Positions 35,766-46,832 are shown, counted from the first letter of the stretch. The stretch is DNA of 64,000 bases from Papio anubis (GCF_008728515.1 NC_044995.1:11605104-11669103), one strand, 5' to 3'. The notes: a model not told the origin generated them from the sequence alone. Translations and numbers: made by a program.

Positions 35766-35866
35766 TAACAGCCGTGGCAGTCAGGGCTCTGCCTGCAGTG
35801 TGACCATGGACAGCTCTCCAAAGCTTAAACTTCCGTAAATTGACTCAAGTTTCTTCGGAAACAACT
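35766..35866 (+). other. USP29: Candidate non-coding leader exon of USP29
   Basis: A 101-base block is bounded by a strong acceptor (tttttctttctttctag, ending 35765) and a strong donor (gtgagt, from 35867). No long frame crosses it. It lies 6.9 kb upstream of the USP29 coding exon on the same strand, with the L1 in the intervening intron. Splice signals are seen directly; assignment to USP29 is inferred from strand and position. Confidence 0.6.
35806..35838 (+). CDS. Upstream ORF in the candidate USP29 leader (10 codons)
   Basis: The first ATG in the leader exon has a good context (gtgaccATGg) and opens a 10-residue frame (MDSSPKLKLP) closed by TAA within the exon. If the exon is in the mRNA, this uORF could reduce initiation at the main start. 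It is not claimed as a functional peptide. Confidence 0.35.
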   Translation: MDSSPKLKLP

Positions 35867-36183
35867 GTGAGTAGGCAAAGGGCAATTTTTTCTGTTGGTT
35901 TCATTGGGATTTCACTGCTTTTCCTGAAATTGGAACGTTAGAAGCAAGTAGGCATTCCTGATTGCCTGGAGAGAAATAGGCAAATGAGTAAGGGGAGGGA
36001 GCAAATTAACAGAGATATTTTTTGTTTTTTCTGAAATCTCTGTTTGTGTTTTGAGATATCTTTCCCTCCATGTTTTTTTTTTTCACTCTTCATATTTCCC
36101 TTTCTCTGTCTCTCTCCCCACCTCAGTTTTGCTAATTAGCTAGCACAACAACTCGCCATCTTACTGCCTTTCCTTACTCCCTG

Positions 36184-36186
<3 letters not shown>

Positions 36187-36214
<28 letters not shown>
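36187..36214 (+). repeat. (TG)n microsatellite
   Basis: Next to the tail of a reverse Alu. Confidence 0.9.
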
Positions 36215-36216
<2 letters not shown>

Positions 36217-36218
<2 letters not shown>

Positions 36219-36511
36219 GTGTTTTCTTGAGACAGAGTCTCACTCTGTTGCCCCGGCTGGAGTGCAGTGGCGAGATCTTGGCTCACTGCAACCTCCACCT
36301 CCAGGGTTCAAGCAATTCTCCTGCCTCAGCCTCCCAAGTAACTGGCACTATAGGCGCCCACCACCATGCCCGGCTAATTTTTGTATTTTTAGTAGAGACC
36401 AGGTTTCACCATGTTGGCCAGGCTGGTCTCAAACTCCTGACCTCAGGTGATCTGTCTGCCTCGACCTCCCAAAGTGCTGGGATTACAGGCATGAGCCACC
36501 ACACCCGGCCC
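36217..36511 (-). mobile_element. Alu
   Basis: 'tactccctgt' on both sides, the TG repeat lying within. Confidence 0.9.
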
Positions 36512-36679
36512 GTACTCCCTGTGTTGACACTACTGGTTGCATATCCAGCATTTACTCTCTGCCCCATCAATTCTTCCTAATAGTATTCCAGTTTTCCTTC
36601 ATGTTTTCCAACTTCTGCAATCCACTCCAGTCCAAATATGACAGCGAATGATAACTCATCAGGTATGGTTTTAATTTTC

Positions 36680-36976
36680 ATTTTCCTTTTTGATACGGAG
36701 TTTCCACTCTTGTTGCCCAGGCTGGAGTGCAGTGGCGTGATCTCAGCTCACTGCAACCTCCGCCTCTGGGGTTCAAGCAGTTATCCTGCCTCAGCCTCAA
36801 GTAGCTGATATTACAGGTGCCTGCCACCACACCTGGCTAACTTTTTGTACTTTTTAGAAGAGACGCGGTTTCACCATGTTGGCCAGGCTGGTCTTGAACT
36901 CCTGACCTCAGGTGATCTGCCCACCTCAGCCTCCTAAAGTGCTGGGATTACAGGTGTGAGCCACTGTGCCCGCCCT
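36680..36976 (-). mobile_element. Alu at the broken end of the L1
   Basis: Its 5' end touches mid-ORF2, so a deletion probably ended here. Confidence 0.88.
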
Positions 36977-38147
36977 TGTGCAGGTTTTCAAAGGGAATGC
37001 TTCCAGTTTTTGCCCATTCAGTATGGTATTGGCTATGGGTTTGTTACAAATAGCTCTTATTATTTTGGGATATGTTCCGTCAATTCCCAGTTTATTGAAA
37101 GTTTTTAGCATGAAACGATGTTGAATTTTATGGAAGGCCTTTTCTGCATCTATTGAGATAATCATATGGTTTTTGTCATTAGTTCTGTTTATATGCTGGA
37201 TTACATTTATTGATTTGCTTATGTTGAAGCAGCCTTGCATCCCAGGGATGAAGCTGACTTGATCATGGTGGATAAGCTTTTTGATGTGCTGCTGGATTCT
37301 GTTTGCCAGTATTTTATTGAGGATTTTTGCATTGATGTTTATCAGGGATATTGGCCTGAAATTGTCTTATTTTGTTGTGTCTCTGTCAGATTTTGGTATC
37401 AGGATGATCCTGGCCTCATAAAATGAGTTAGGGAGGAGTCCCTATATTTCTATTGTTTGGAATAGTTTCAGAAGGAATGGTACCAGCTCCTCTTTGTACC
37501 TCTGGTAGAATTCGGCTGTCAGTCCATCTGGTCCTGGGCTTTTTTTGGTTGTTAGGCTATTAATTACTGCCTCAATTTCAGAACTTGTTATTGGTCTGTT
37601 CAGGGGTTCGGCTTCTTCGTGATTTAGTCTTGGGAGGGTACATGTGTCCAGGAATTTATCCATTTCTTCTAGATTTTCTAGTTTATTTGTGCAGAGGTGT
37701 TTGTAGTATTCTCTGATGGTAGTTTGTATTTCTGTGGCATCAGTGGTGATATCCCCTTTATCATTTTTTATTGTCTATTTGATTCTTCTCTCTTTTCTTC
37801 TTTATTAGGCTGGCTAACCGTCTATTTTGTTAATCTTTTCAAAAATCCAGCTCCTGGATTCATTGATTTTTTTGAAGGGTTTTCGTGTCTCCATCTCCTT
37901 CAGTTCTGCTCTGATCTTAGTTATTTCTTGCCTTCTGCTAGCTTTTGAATTTGTTTGCTCTTGCTTCCCTAGTGCTTTCAGTTGTGATGTTAGGGTGTTG
38001 ATTCAGATCTTTCCAGCTTTCTGATATGGGCATTTAGTGCTATAAATGTCCCTCTTAACACTGCTTTAAATGTGTCTCAGAGATTCTGGTATGTTGTCCT
38101 TTTGTTCTCATTGGTTTCAAAGAATTTCTTTATTTCTTTATTTTTAT

Positions 38148-38453
38148 TTTTCCTTTTTTTTTTTTTTTTTTCTGAGACAGAGTTTCACTCTGTCACTCAG
38201 GCAGGAGTGCAGTAGCACAATCGTGGCTCACTACAAGCTCCGCCCCCCAGGTTCAAGTGATCCTCCTGCCTCAGGCTCCAGAGTAGCTGGGATTACAGGC
38301 CTGCACCACCACACCTGGCTAATTTTTGTGTTTTTAGTGGAGACGGGGTTTCACCATATTGGCCAGGCTAGTCTTGAACTCCTGACCTCAAGTGATCCAC
38401 CTGCCCCAGCCTCCCAAAGTGCTGGGATTACAGGCATGAGCCACCACTTCCAG
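38148..38453 (-). mobile_element. Alu (S type) inside the L1
   Basis: Poly(T) from 38154 in plus orientation, ends 'ccaccacttccaga'. L1 ORF2 sequence resumes on both sides. Confidence 0.88.
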
Positions 38454-38616
38454 ACAGAACTTCTTTATTTTTGCCTTAATTTCGTTATTTACCCAGTAGT
38501 CATTCAGGGTCAGGTTGTTCATTTCCGTGTAGTTGTGTGGGTTAGTGAGTTTCTTAATCCTGAGTTCTAATTTGATTGCACTGTGGTCTGAGAGCTTTTA
38601 TTTTTTAATTAACTAA

Positions 38617-38913
38617 TTTTTTTTTTTTCTTGTGAAACAGTCTCACTCTGTCCCCCAGGCTGGAGTGTAGTGGCACGATTTCGGTTCACTGCAAGCTCCG
38701 CCTCCCGGGTTCACGCCATTCTCCTGCCTCAGCCTCCCGAGTAGCTGGGACTACTGGTGCCCGCCACCACGCCCAGCTAATTTTTTGTATATTTTTAGTA
38801 GAGATGGTTTCACCATGTTGGCCAGGATGGTCTCGATCTCCTGACCTCGTGATCCCCCAGCCTTGGCCTCCCAAAGTGCTAGGATTACAGGCGTGAGCCA
38901 CCGCACCCAGCCT
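38617..38913 (-). mobile_element. AluY-like element inside the L1
   Basis: T-rich start, 'cacgccattctcctgcctc' Y-type text; flanked by 'gagagctt' and 'tagagctt' as a worn duplication. Confidence 0.88.
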
Positions 38914-39624
38914 AGAGCTTGTTTGTTATGACTTCCGTTCTTTTGCATTTGCTGAGGGGTGTTTTACTTCCAATTATGTGGTAGATTTTAGAATCAGTGC
39001 TATGAGGTGCTGAGAAGAATGTATATTCTGTTGATTTGGGGTGGAGAGTTATGTAGATGTCTATTAGATCCGCTTGGTCCAGAGCTGAGTTTAAGTCCTG
39101 AATATCCTGGCTAATTTTCTGTCTCATTGATCTGTCTATTATTGACAGTGGGATGTTAAAGTCTCCCACTATTATTGTGTGGGAGTCTAAGCCTCTTTGT
39201 AGGTCCCTGAGAACTTGCTGTATGAATCTGGATACTCCTGTATTGGGTGCATATATATTTAGGATAGTTAGCTCTTCTTGTTGCATTGATCCCTTTACCA
39301 TTATGTAATGCCCCTCTGTCTTTTTTATCTTGGTTGGTTTAAAGTCTGTTTTATCAGAGACAAGGATTGCAGCCCCTCCTCTTTTTTTTTTTTTTTTCTT
39401 TCTTTTTTTTTTTTGCTTTCCATTTGCTTGGCAAATATTCTTCCATCCCTTTATTTTGAGCCTATGTGTGTCTTTGCACATGAGACAGATCTCCTGAATA
39501 TAGCACACCAATGAGTCCTGACTCTTTATCCAATTTGCCAGTGTGTATCTTTTAATTGGAGGCATTTAGCCCATTTACATTTAAGGTTAAGATTGTTATG
39601 TGTGAATTTGATCCTGTCGTCGTG
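38912..39624 (-). pseudogene. L1 ORF2 endonuclease remnant
   Basis: Contains GHYIMVKGS, ELTILNIYAPNTG and VGDFNIPLS, typical of the L1 endonuclease. A lysine-coding A-rich expansion lies near 39390. The original start codon is ACG. Confidence 0.85.
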
Positions 39625-39846
39625 ATGCTAGCTGGTTATTTTGCACATTAGTTGATGCAGTTTCTTCTGTCCCATTGGTCTTTATATTTTGATGTGTTTT
39701 TGCAGTGGCTGCTACCGGCTTTCCTTTCCATATTTAGTGCTTCCTCCAGGAGCTCTTGTAAGGCAGGCCTGGTGGTGACAAAATCCCTCAGCATTTGCTT
39801 GTCTGTAGAGGATTTTATTTCTTCTTCACTTATGAAGCTTAGTTTG

Positions 39847-40144
39847 GGGCCGGGCGCGGTGGCTCACGCCTGTAATCCCAGCACTTTGGGAGGCCGAGGC
39901 GGGCGGATCACAAGGTCAGGAGATCGAGACCACGGTGAAACCCCGTCTCTACTAAAAATACAAAAAATTAGCCGGGCGCGGTGGCGGGCGCCTGTAGTCC
40001 CAGCTACTCAGGAGGCTGAGGCAGGAGAATGGCGTGAACCCGGGAGGCGGAGCTTGCAGTGAGCCGAGATCGCGCCACTGCACTCCAGCCTGGGCGACAG
40101 AGCAAGACGGAGTAAGGCTCGGTTTAAAAAAAAAAAAAAAAAAA
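39847..40144 (+). mobile_element. Young AluY with 12-nt deletion (AluYRd-like) inside the L1
   Basis: Reads 'gatcgagaccacggtgaaac', lacking the 12 nt that normally lie between 'gagacc' and 'acggtg'. Target duplication 'atgaagcttagtttgg' is exact on both sides. The deletion is a hallmark of a rhesus AluY lineage as I recall it. Confidence 0.88.
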
Positions 40145-40400
40145 TGAAGCTTAGTTTGGCTGGATATGAAATTCAGGGTTGAAAATTATTTAAGAATGTT
40201 GAATATTGGCCCCCACTCTCTTCTGGCTTGTAGGGTTTCTGCAGCAATCCACTATTAATCTGATGGGCTTCCCTTTGTAGGAAACCTGACCTTTCTCTCT
40301 GGCTGCTCTTAACATTTTTTTCCTTTGTTTCAACCTTGGAGAATCTGATGATTATGTGTCTTACGGTTGCTCTTCTCAAGGAGTATCTTTGTGATATTCT

Positions 40401-41091
40401 CTATATTTCCTGAATTTGAATGTTGGCCTGTCTTGCTATGTTGGGGAAGTTCTCCTGGATAACATCCTGAAGTGTGTTTTCCAACTTGGTTCCATTCTCC
40501 CCGTCACTTTCAGGTACACCAGTCAATCGTAGGTTTGGTCTTTTCACGTAGTCCCATATTTCTTGGAGCCTTTGTTCATTCCTTTTCATTTTTTTTTCTC
40601 TAGTCTTGTCTTCATGCTTTATTTCATTAAGTTGATCTTCAGTCTCTGATATCCTTTCTTCCACTTGATCGATTTGGCTATTGATACTTGTGTATGCTTC
40701 ACGAAGTTCTCTTGCTGTGTTTTTCAGCTCCATCAGGTCATTTATGTTCCTCTCTAAACTGGTTATTCTAATTAACAATTCCTGTAGCATTTTATCAAGG
40801 TTCTTAGCTTCCTTGCATTGGGTTAGAACATGCTCCTTTAGCTCAGAGGAGTTTGTTATTACCCACCTTCTGAAGCCTACTTCTGTCAATTCGTCAATCT
40901 CATTCTCCGTCCAGTTTTGTGCCCTCCTTGGAGAGGAATTGGCGATCATTTGGAGAAGACACATTCTGTTTTTTGGATTTTTCAGCGTTTTTGTGCTGGT
41001 TTTTCCTCATCGTCATGGATTTATCTACCTTTGATCTTTGAGGCTGATGACCTTTGGATGGGGTTATTGTGTGGGGGTCTTTTTTGTTCAT
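40401..41091 (-). pseudogene. L1 ORF1 remnant (coiled coil and RRM start)
   Basis: Encodes the ORF1p coiled-coil region (SLERNINDLMELKNTARELR) and the following EIWDYVKRPNLRL motif. A frameshift near 40.96 kb separates the N-terminal basic part, and more breaks follow towards the Alu at 39.85 kb. Confidence 0.85.
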
Positions 41092-42330
41092 GATGTTGTT
41101 GCTTTCTGTTTGTTAGTTTCTCTTCTAACAGTCAGGCCCCTCTTCTGCAGGTCTGCTGCAGTTTGCTGGGGGTCCACTCCAGACTCTGTTCACTTGGGCA
41201 TCACCAGTGGAGGCTGCAGAACAGCAAAGATTGCTGCCTGTTCCTTCCTCTGGAAGCTTTGTCCCAGAGGGGCACCAGCCTGATGCCAGCCAGAGCTCTC
41301 CTGTGTGAGGTGTCTGTCAACCCCTGTTGGGAGGTGTCTTCCCAGTTAGGAGGCACGGGCATCAGGGCCCCTCTTGAGGAGGCAGCCTGTCCCTTAGCAG
41401 AGCTGTTGTGCTGGGAAATCCCTCTTATCAGGATCAGCTGCTCTCTTCAGAGCCAGCAGGCAGGAAAGATTAAATCTGCTAAAGCTGTGTGCCCACAGCC
41501 ACCGCGTCCCCCAGCTGCTCTATCCCAGGGAGATGGGGATTTTATCTGTAAGCCCCTGACTGGGACTGTTACCCTTCCTTCAGAGATGCCCCACCCAGTG
41601 AGTAGGAATCTAGAGAAGCAGTCTGGCCACAGCTGCTTTGCCACGCTGTGGTGAATTTTGCCCAGTCCAAACCTCTCACCCTCCTTAGTACTGTCCAGGG
41701 AAAAGTGTCTACTAAAGCCTCAATAATCACGGATGCCCCTCCCCCAACCAAGCTCCATCATTCCAGGTCAACTTCAGACTGCTGCACTGGCAGTGAGAGT
41801 TTCAAGCCAGCGGTTCTTAGCTTGCTGGGCTCTGTGGGAGTGGGACCTGCTGAGTGAGACCACTTGGACCCCTGGCTTCAGTCCCCTTTCCAGGGGAGTG
41901 AATGGTTCTGTCTCACTGGAGTTTCAGGCACCACTGGGGTACAAAAAAAAAAAAAAACTCCTGCAGCTAGCTCGGTGTCTGCCCAAACAACTGGCCAGTT
42001 TTGTGCTTGAAACCCAGGGCCCTGGTGGTGTAGGTACACAGGGAATCTCCTGATCTGCAGATTGCAAAAACTGTGGGAAAAGCGTAGTATCCGGGCCAAG
42101 TAGCACAGTTCCTCACGGCTTCCCTTGGCTGGGGGAGGGAGGTCCCCGGCTCCTTGCAAGTCCCAGGTGAGGCAATGCCCCACCCTGCTTCTGCTCACCC
42201 TCTGTGGGTTGCACCCACTGCCTAACCAGTCCCAGTGAGATGAACTGGGTACCGCAGTTGGAAATGCAGAAGTCACCCCCCTTCTGCGTTGGTCTTGCTG
42301 GGAGCTGCAGACCGGAGCTGTTCCTATTTG

Positions 42331-42345
42331 GCCATCTTGGCCCCT
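42331..42345 (-). promoter_or_regulatory. YY1-like site at the L1 5' end
   Basis: CAAGATGGCC, the YY1 site known from L1 5' ends, survives here, about 440 bases upstream of the USP29 coding exon. The 5' UTR also includes the region where L1 antisense promoters lie, and these would fire towards USP29. Confidence 0.45.
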
Positions 42346-42361
42346 CCCCTTTTTTAAATTT

Positions 42362-42490
42362 AAAAAAATTTATGTAGCGATGAGGTCTCCCTGTGTTGCC
42401 ATGCTGGTTTTGAACTTCTGGCCTCAAGTGATCCTTCCACCTTGGCCTCCCAGAGTGCTAGGATTACAGGCATGAGCCACCATGTCCAAC
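42362..42490 (-). mobile_element. Alu left monomer
   Basis: Between the L1 5' end and the USP29 exon; 42491-42783 beyond it is intron with L1M-like text. Confidence 0.8.
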
Positions 42491-42769
42491 CAAATTTGTA
42501 TTTTCTCGATGAGCAGTGATGTTGAACACCTTTTCATGTCTCTGTTGGCCATTTGTATCTTCTTTCTCGTCTAACAGCTCCCTTGAAAGAGTGTGTGCCC
42601 TCAGTCTATGTCTTCTACAGAACTGGCGTAGCTTCAGAATACGAGCAGTTCCCCAAAAGAGTGTTTTACTTAGAGCATAAGAAGACGAAAAATAAATCAT
42701 TATTACATGTGGATGAGGTTTTTCATAAAATATAACTGTTAATATATTTTTGGTTAAAATGCATGTGTG

Positions 42770-42783
42770 CTTTTCTTCTTTAG
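42770..42783 (+). other. USP29: Splice acceptor of USP29 coding exon
   Basis: A pyrimidine-rich run ends in TTTAG at 42783, 16 bases before the start codon. It shows that the coding exon is joined to upstream non-coding exons and that the 11 in-frame codons before 42800 are partly intron. Confidence 0.8.
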
Positions 42784-42799
42784 GTTACATAAAGAAAGG

Positions 42800-45535
42800 A
42801 TGATATCTCTAAAGGTACGTGGATTCATCCAGATTTGGAGCCAGAGGACTGGGATGACTAAGTTGAAAGAAGCTCTCATTGAAACAGTGCAAAGAAAAAA
42901 GGAAATTAAACTGGTGGTCACTTTCAAATCTGGAAAATTTGTAAGAATTTTTCAGTTGAGTAATAACATTAGAAGTGTGGTCCTTAGACATTGTAAAAAA
43001 AGACAAAGTCACCTGCGTTTAACTTTGAAAAACAATGTGTTCTTGTTTATTGACAAATTATCCTACAGAGATGCTAAACAGTTGAATATGTTCCTGGACA
43101 TAATCCATCAAAACAAATTTCAGCAACCCATGAAACCTGATGATGACTGGAGTGTGTTTGAAAGCAGGAATGTGCTGAAGGAAATTGACAAAACTTCATT
43201 TTACAGCATTTGTAACAAGCCAAGTTATCAGAAGATGCCTTTGTTTATGTCAAAATCACCAACACATGTGAAAAAAGGGTTATTAGAAAATCAAGGTGGG
43301 AAGGAGAAAAACCCACTAGCATCTGGTCTACAGATGAATGAGGACATTCTGAAGGAACATAACCCTGTACCAAACAAGAAATATAAGACAGATTCCTTGA
43401 AATACATACAAAGCAATAGGAAGAACCCATCAAGTTTAGAGGATTTAGAAAAAGCTAGCGATTTGAAACTCGGGCCTTCATTCAAGACCAACTCTAATGG
43501 GCATCCTAACCTAGATGAGACTGTTCTTGCAACCCAGACTCTCGATGCCAAAAATGGTTTGACATTTCCGTTAGAACCAGCGCACAGCCAGGATGACCCG
43601 AGATGCAACGAAGCCCAGGTGCCTCTTGACTCTCATTCAGAGCAACTGCAGCAAGGGTTCCCCAATTTGGGAAACACCTGTTACATGAATGCAATTTTAC
43701 AATCGCTGTTTGCAATTCCGTCTTTTGCTGATGACTTACTCACTCAAGATGTCCCATGGGAATATATTCCCTTTGAGGCTCTTATTATGACCTTGACCCA
43801 GCTGCTTGCTTTGAAAGATTTCTGTAGTACAGAGATCAAGAGAGAATTACTTGGGAATGTTAAAAAAGTCATTTCAGCAGTTGCAGAAATATTTTCTGGC
43901 AACATGCAGAATGATGCGCATGAGTTTTTAGGTCAGTGTTTAGACCAGCTGAAAGAAGACATGGAAAACTTAAATGCCATTTTGAATACTGGGAAAAAAT
44001 GCGGGGATGAAAATTCATCTCCACAAATGCATGTTGGTAGTGCTGCCACCAAAGTGTTTGTTTGTCCTGTTGTTGCTAATTTTGAGTTTGAATTGCAGCT
44101 CTCCATTATCTGTAAAGCCTGTGGTCATGCTGTTCTCAAGGTAGAACCTAACAATTATCTCTCCATCAACCTGCACCAAGAAACAAAACCACTTCCTTTG
44201 TCCATTCAGAATTCTTTAGATCTTTTCTTTGGAGAAGAAGAGCTTGAATATAACTGTGAGATGTGTAAGCACAAGAGTTGTGTTGCAAGGCATACATTTA
44301 GTAGGCTCTCCAGGGTCTTTATCGTTCATCTGAAACGCTATAGCTTCAACAATGCTTGGTTGCTGGTGAAGAATAACGAGCAAGTTTATATTCCCAAATA
44401 TTTAAGCTTATCTTCTTATTGCAATGAAAGCACCAAACCACCTCTTCCCTTGAGCAGTAATGCACCTGTTGGGAAATGTGAAGTCCTGGAAGTCTCTCAG
44501 ATGATTTCTGAGATCACCAGCCTATTGACACCATCAATGAAGCTGACCTCAGAATCCAGTGATTCCCTGGTTCTACCCGTTGAACCAGAGAAGAATGCCG
44601 ACCTACAAAGATCCCAGAGAGACTGTGGAGAAGAAAGCCAAGAGCAGCATCAGGGAGACCTGGAAAATGGTTCTGCACTAGAGTCAGAATTGGTCCACTT
44701 TAGAGATAGGGCAATAAGTGAACAGGAGCTTCCAGTGGCTGACTCACCGATGGACCAGGAAGACATTTCTCTTCCTGTGATCTGTGAAGATGGAGGGAAG
44801 CCGATCAGCAGCCCAGACACAAGGCTTGTCGAGCTTCATCTTCAAGAAGTGCCTCAACATCCAGAACTTCAGAAGTATGAGAAAACCAATACATTCGTAG
44901 AGTTCGATTTTGACAGTGTCATGGAGTCTACCAATGGCTTTTATGAGTGTAAAGAAAACAGGATTCCAGAAGGATCTCAAGGAATGACTGCACAGTTCCA
45001 GCAGTGTTTTGAGGAAAGCATCATAGAGGAATTTCTTCAGCAGGCACCACCTCCAGCTGTTAGGAAACTGGATGCCCAGGAACATGCAGAGGAGACCCCC
45101 AATCAGTCTACAGAATTAAGACTTCAGCAGGCTGACCTGAACCACCTCGAGGCATTGGGTTGTGATAACCCAGGAAACAAAAACATTTTAGATACAGAGA
45201 ACACAAGAGGTGAAACCAAGGAACTGACAAGAAACGTGAAGATAGGGGATCCTCTCCAGGCCTACAGACTCATCAGTGTTGTCAGCCACATTGGGAGCTC
45301 CCCAAATTCAGGTCATTACATCAGCGATGTGTATGACTTTCAGAAGCAGGCCTGGTTCACATACAACGATCTACGTGTATCAGAAATCTCAGAGACCAAA
45401 ATGCAGGAGGCAAGGCTTCACTCTGGGTATATCTTCTTCTACATGCACAATGGGGTTTTTGAGGAGCTGTTAAGAAAGGCAGAGAACTCTCGGCTACTTA
45501 GCACACAGGCAGGAGTGATCCCTCAGGGGGAATAA
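42800..45535 (+). CDS. USP29: Ubiquitin-specific protease 29 (deubiquitinase), single coding exon
   Basis: Predicted cysteine protease of the USP (C19) family that removes ubiquitin from proteins; 911 residues. Residues about 1-110 resemble the PH-like N-terminal domain shared with USP37 and USP26. The Cys box (GFPNLGNTCYMN) puts the nucleophile at Cys294; the His box (NSGHYISDVYDF) gives His839, and YND at 855-857 supplies the third catalytic residue. Two CxxC pairs (CKAC, CEMC) look like the fingers zinc site. An acidic, low-conservation insert separates the two catalytic halves. The frame is open from 42767, but a splice acceptor (cttttcttctttag) ends at 42783, so the first ATG in the exon, at 42800, is the start. 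As I recall it, human USP29 has 922 residues; here one residue is missing in the insert and a TAA falls 10 codons early. The intronless coding region suggests ancient retroposition. It lies in the PEG3 domain and converges on ZIM3. Confidence 0.96.
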   Translation: MISLKVRGFIQIWSQRTGMTKLKEALIETVQRKKEIKLVVTFKSGKFVRIFQLSNNIRSVVLRHCKKRQSHLRLTLKNNVFLFIDKLSYRDAKQLNMFLDIIHQNKFQQPMKPDDDWSVFESRNVLKEIDKTSFYSICNKPSYQKMPLFMSKSPTHVKKGLLENQGGKEKNPLASGLQMNEDILKEHNPVPNKKYKTDSLKYIQSNRKNPSSLEDLEKASDLKLGPSFKTNSNGHPNLDETVLATQTLDAKNGLTFPLEPAHSQDDPRCNEAQVPLDSHSEQLQQGFPNLGNTCYMNAILQSLFAIPSFADDLLTQDVPWEYIPFEALIMTLTQLLALKDFCSTEIKRELLGNVKKVISAVAEIFSGNMQNDAHEFLGQCLDQLKEDMENLNAILNTGKKCGDENSSPQMHVGSAATKVFVCPVVANFEFELQLSIICKACGHAVLKVEPNNYLSINLHQETKPLPLSIQNSLDLFFGEEELEYNCEMCKHKSCVARHTFSRLSRVFIVHLKRYSFNNAWLLVKNNEQVYIPKYLSLSSYCNESTKPPLPLSSNAPVGKCEVLEVSQMISEITSLLTPSMKLTSESSDSLVLPVEPEKNADLQRSQRDCGEESQEQHQGDLENGSALESELVHFRDRAISEQELPVADSPMDQEDISLPVICEDGGKPISSPDTRLVELHLQEVPQHPELQKYEKTNTFVEFDFDSVMESTNGFYECKENRIPEGSQGMTAQFQQCFEESIIEEFLQQAPPPAVRKLDAQEHAEETPNQSTELRLQQADLNHLEALGCDNPGNKNILDTENTRGETKELTRNVKIGDPLQAYRLISVVSHIGSSPNSGHYISDVYDFQKQAWFTYNDLRVSEISETKMQEARLHSGYIFFYMHNGVFEELLRKAENSRLLSTQAGVIPQGE

Positions 45536-46264
45536 GAAGACGACTCTTTGTACAGAGCTGCTTGGCAAACTCACTCGGCCTCACTTCATCCTTGCAAGAA
45601 GAATCCTGTACTTCACTCAGAATGAAGGAACAAGTATCTCAGGATGAAAGCTCAATGAAAAACACTCATTTTGGGGTCTATCTATTTTAACTGCTTCAGA
45701 CACCTAAATCCCAGAACTCAGGTGCATATGCATATTTTCCCCACAAGATTAGAATGGTGCTCTTCATGTGTTGACACAATGGTTTTCAAAATGTTGTTCT
45801 CCCACCGGCAACAGCAGCAGCTAGGGACTGATTAGAAAAGCACATTCTTGGGTTCCCCTCCGGACCAACTGACGCAGAAACAGGAGGTGTGAGCCAGCAA
45901 TCGGATGGAGATGCTAGTGCTCATGAGAGTTGGAAGAACACTGGTAATGTGTGGAGTATCTTGGTGTATTTTGCTACTGTTGATATGGATTGTTTATGTT
46001 AGATAAATGATTTTCACTGAATTTTTTGCGTTCCCTTTATTTTGTCCCACTGAACCTAAGACTAGATAAGAGTCACTCCAAAAGTGGCAGCAGGGAAATT
46101 CCAACAAGAGAGTGCCCAAAACCATTCTGAGATCAGGCCAGTTGCGATTCCAAAGAAAGAAGCATTAAACGCCAGAGGGATCTGTCCGGAGCATTTATGA
46201 GGGGAACTTAGAGAGTGCTGCAGCATATCCTCAGGCGGACAGTGAGAGAAAAAGCATGGCCAAC
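45536..46264 (+). other. USP29: USP29 3' untranslated and flanking sequence
   Basis: Non-repeat sequence follows the stop. No AATAAA lies before the next Alu; the nearest variant is ATTAAA at 46164-46169. The first 30 bases still resemble coding sequence (ending in a tail like DSLYR), as expected if an ancestor read further. Confidence 0.6.
46164..46169 (+). terminator. Possible polyadenylation signal for USP29 (ATTAAA)
   Basis: The only common poly(A) variant between the stop and the first downstream Alu. No clear GU-rich element follows, so this is tentative. Confidence 0.25.
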
Positions 46265-46832
46265 TGGCTGGGCACTGTCACTCATGCCTGTCATCCCAGC
46301 ACTTTGGGAGGCCAAGGTGGAAGGACTGCTTGAGCAGACGAGTTCAAAGTCAGCCTGGGCAATATATCAAGACCCTGTCTCTGCAAAAGGTAATTTAGCA
46401 GCCAGGCACAGTGGCTCACACCTGTAATCCCAGCACTTTGGGAAACCAAGGCAGGCGGATCACCGGAGGCCAGGAGTTCGAGACCAGCCTGACCAACATG
46501 GTGAAACCCCATCTCTACTAAAAATAGAAAATTAGCTGGGCATGGTGGCGGGCACCTGTAGTCCCAGCTACTCGGGAGGCTGAGGCAGGAGAATCACTGG
46601 AACCCAGGAGATGGAGGTTGCAGTGAGCTGAGATCACGCCACTGCACTTCAGCCGGGGCAACAAAAGCAAAACTCCATTTCAAAATAAATAAATAAATTT
46701 GCCAGGCATGTCTCAGCTACTCAGGAGGCCGAGGTGGGAGGATCACTCGAGTCCGGGAGTTCAAGGCTGCAGTGAACTATGATCGCACTCCAGCCTGGGT
46801 GACAAAGACCCTGTCTAAAAAAAAAAGGTGGA
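46265..46832 (+). mobile_element. AluJ split by an AluS
   Basis: Left arm 46265-46398, insert 46401-46698, right arm 46700-46832. Confidence 0.88.

Larger units (their letters stand above)
36977..42349 (-). mobile_element. L1 (L1PA/older primate type), 5' end intact, 3' half of ORF2 missing
   Basis: On the minus strand it starts with the L1 5' end (ggggaggggccaagatggcc at 42349). A 5' UTR of about 1.25 kb (to 41.09 kb), a broken ORF1 (about 41.0-39.64 kb) and ORF2 from about 39.62 kb follow. The ORF2 start codon has become ACG; endonuclease and part of the reverse transcriptase are recognisable with stops. The element ends mid-ORF2 at 36977, directly against an Alu, with no L1 poly(A). Three Alus interrupt it. 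ORF1 with 'MRKNQHKNAEK' at its start suggests an older L1PA or L1PB. It is inactive. Confidence 0.92.

Noticed and set aside
41163..42276. Genes around 41-42 kb
   Set aside because: These are frames in the L1 5' UTR.
42767..42799. Start of USP29 at 42767
   Set aside because: Those codons overlap the splice acceptor; the exon begins at 42784.
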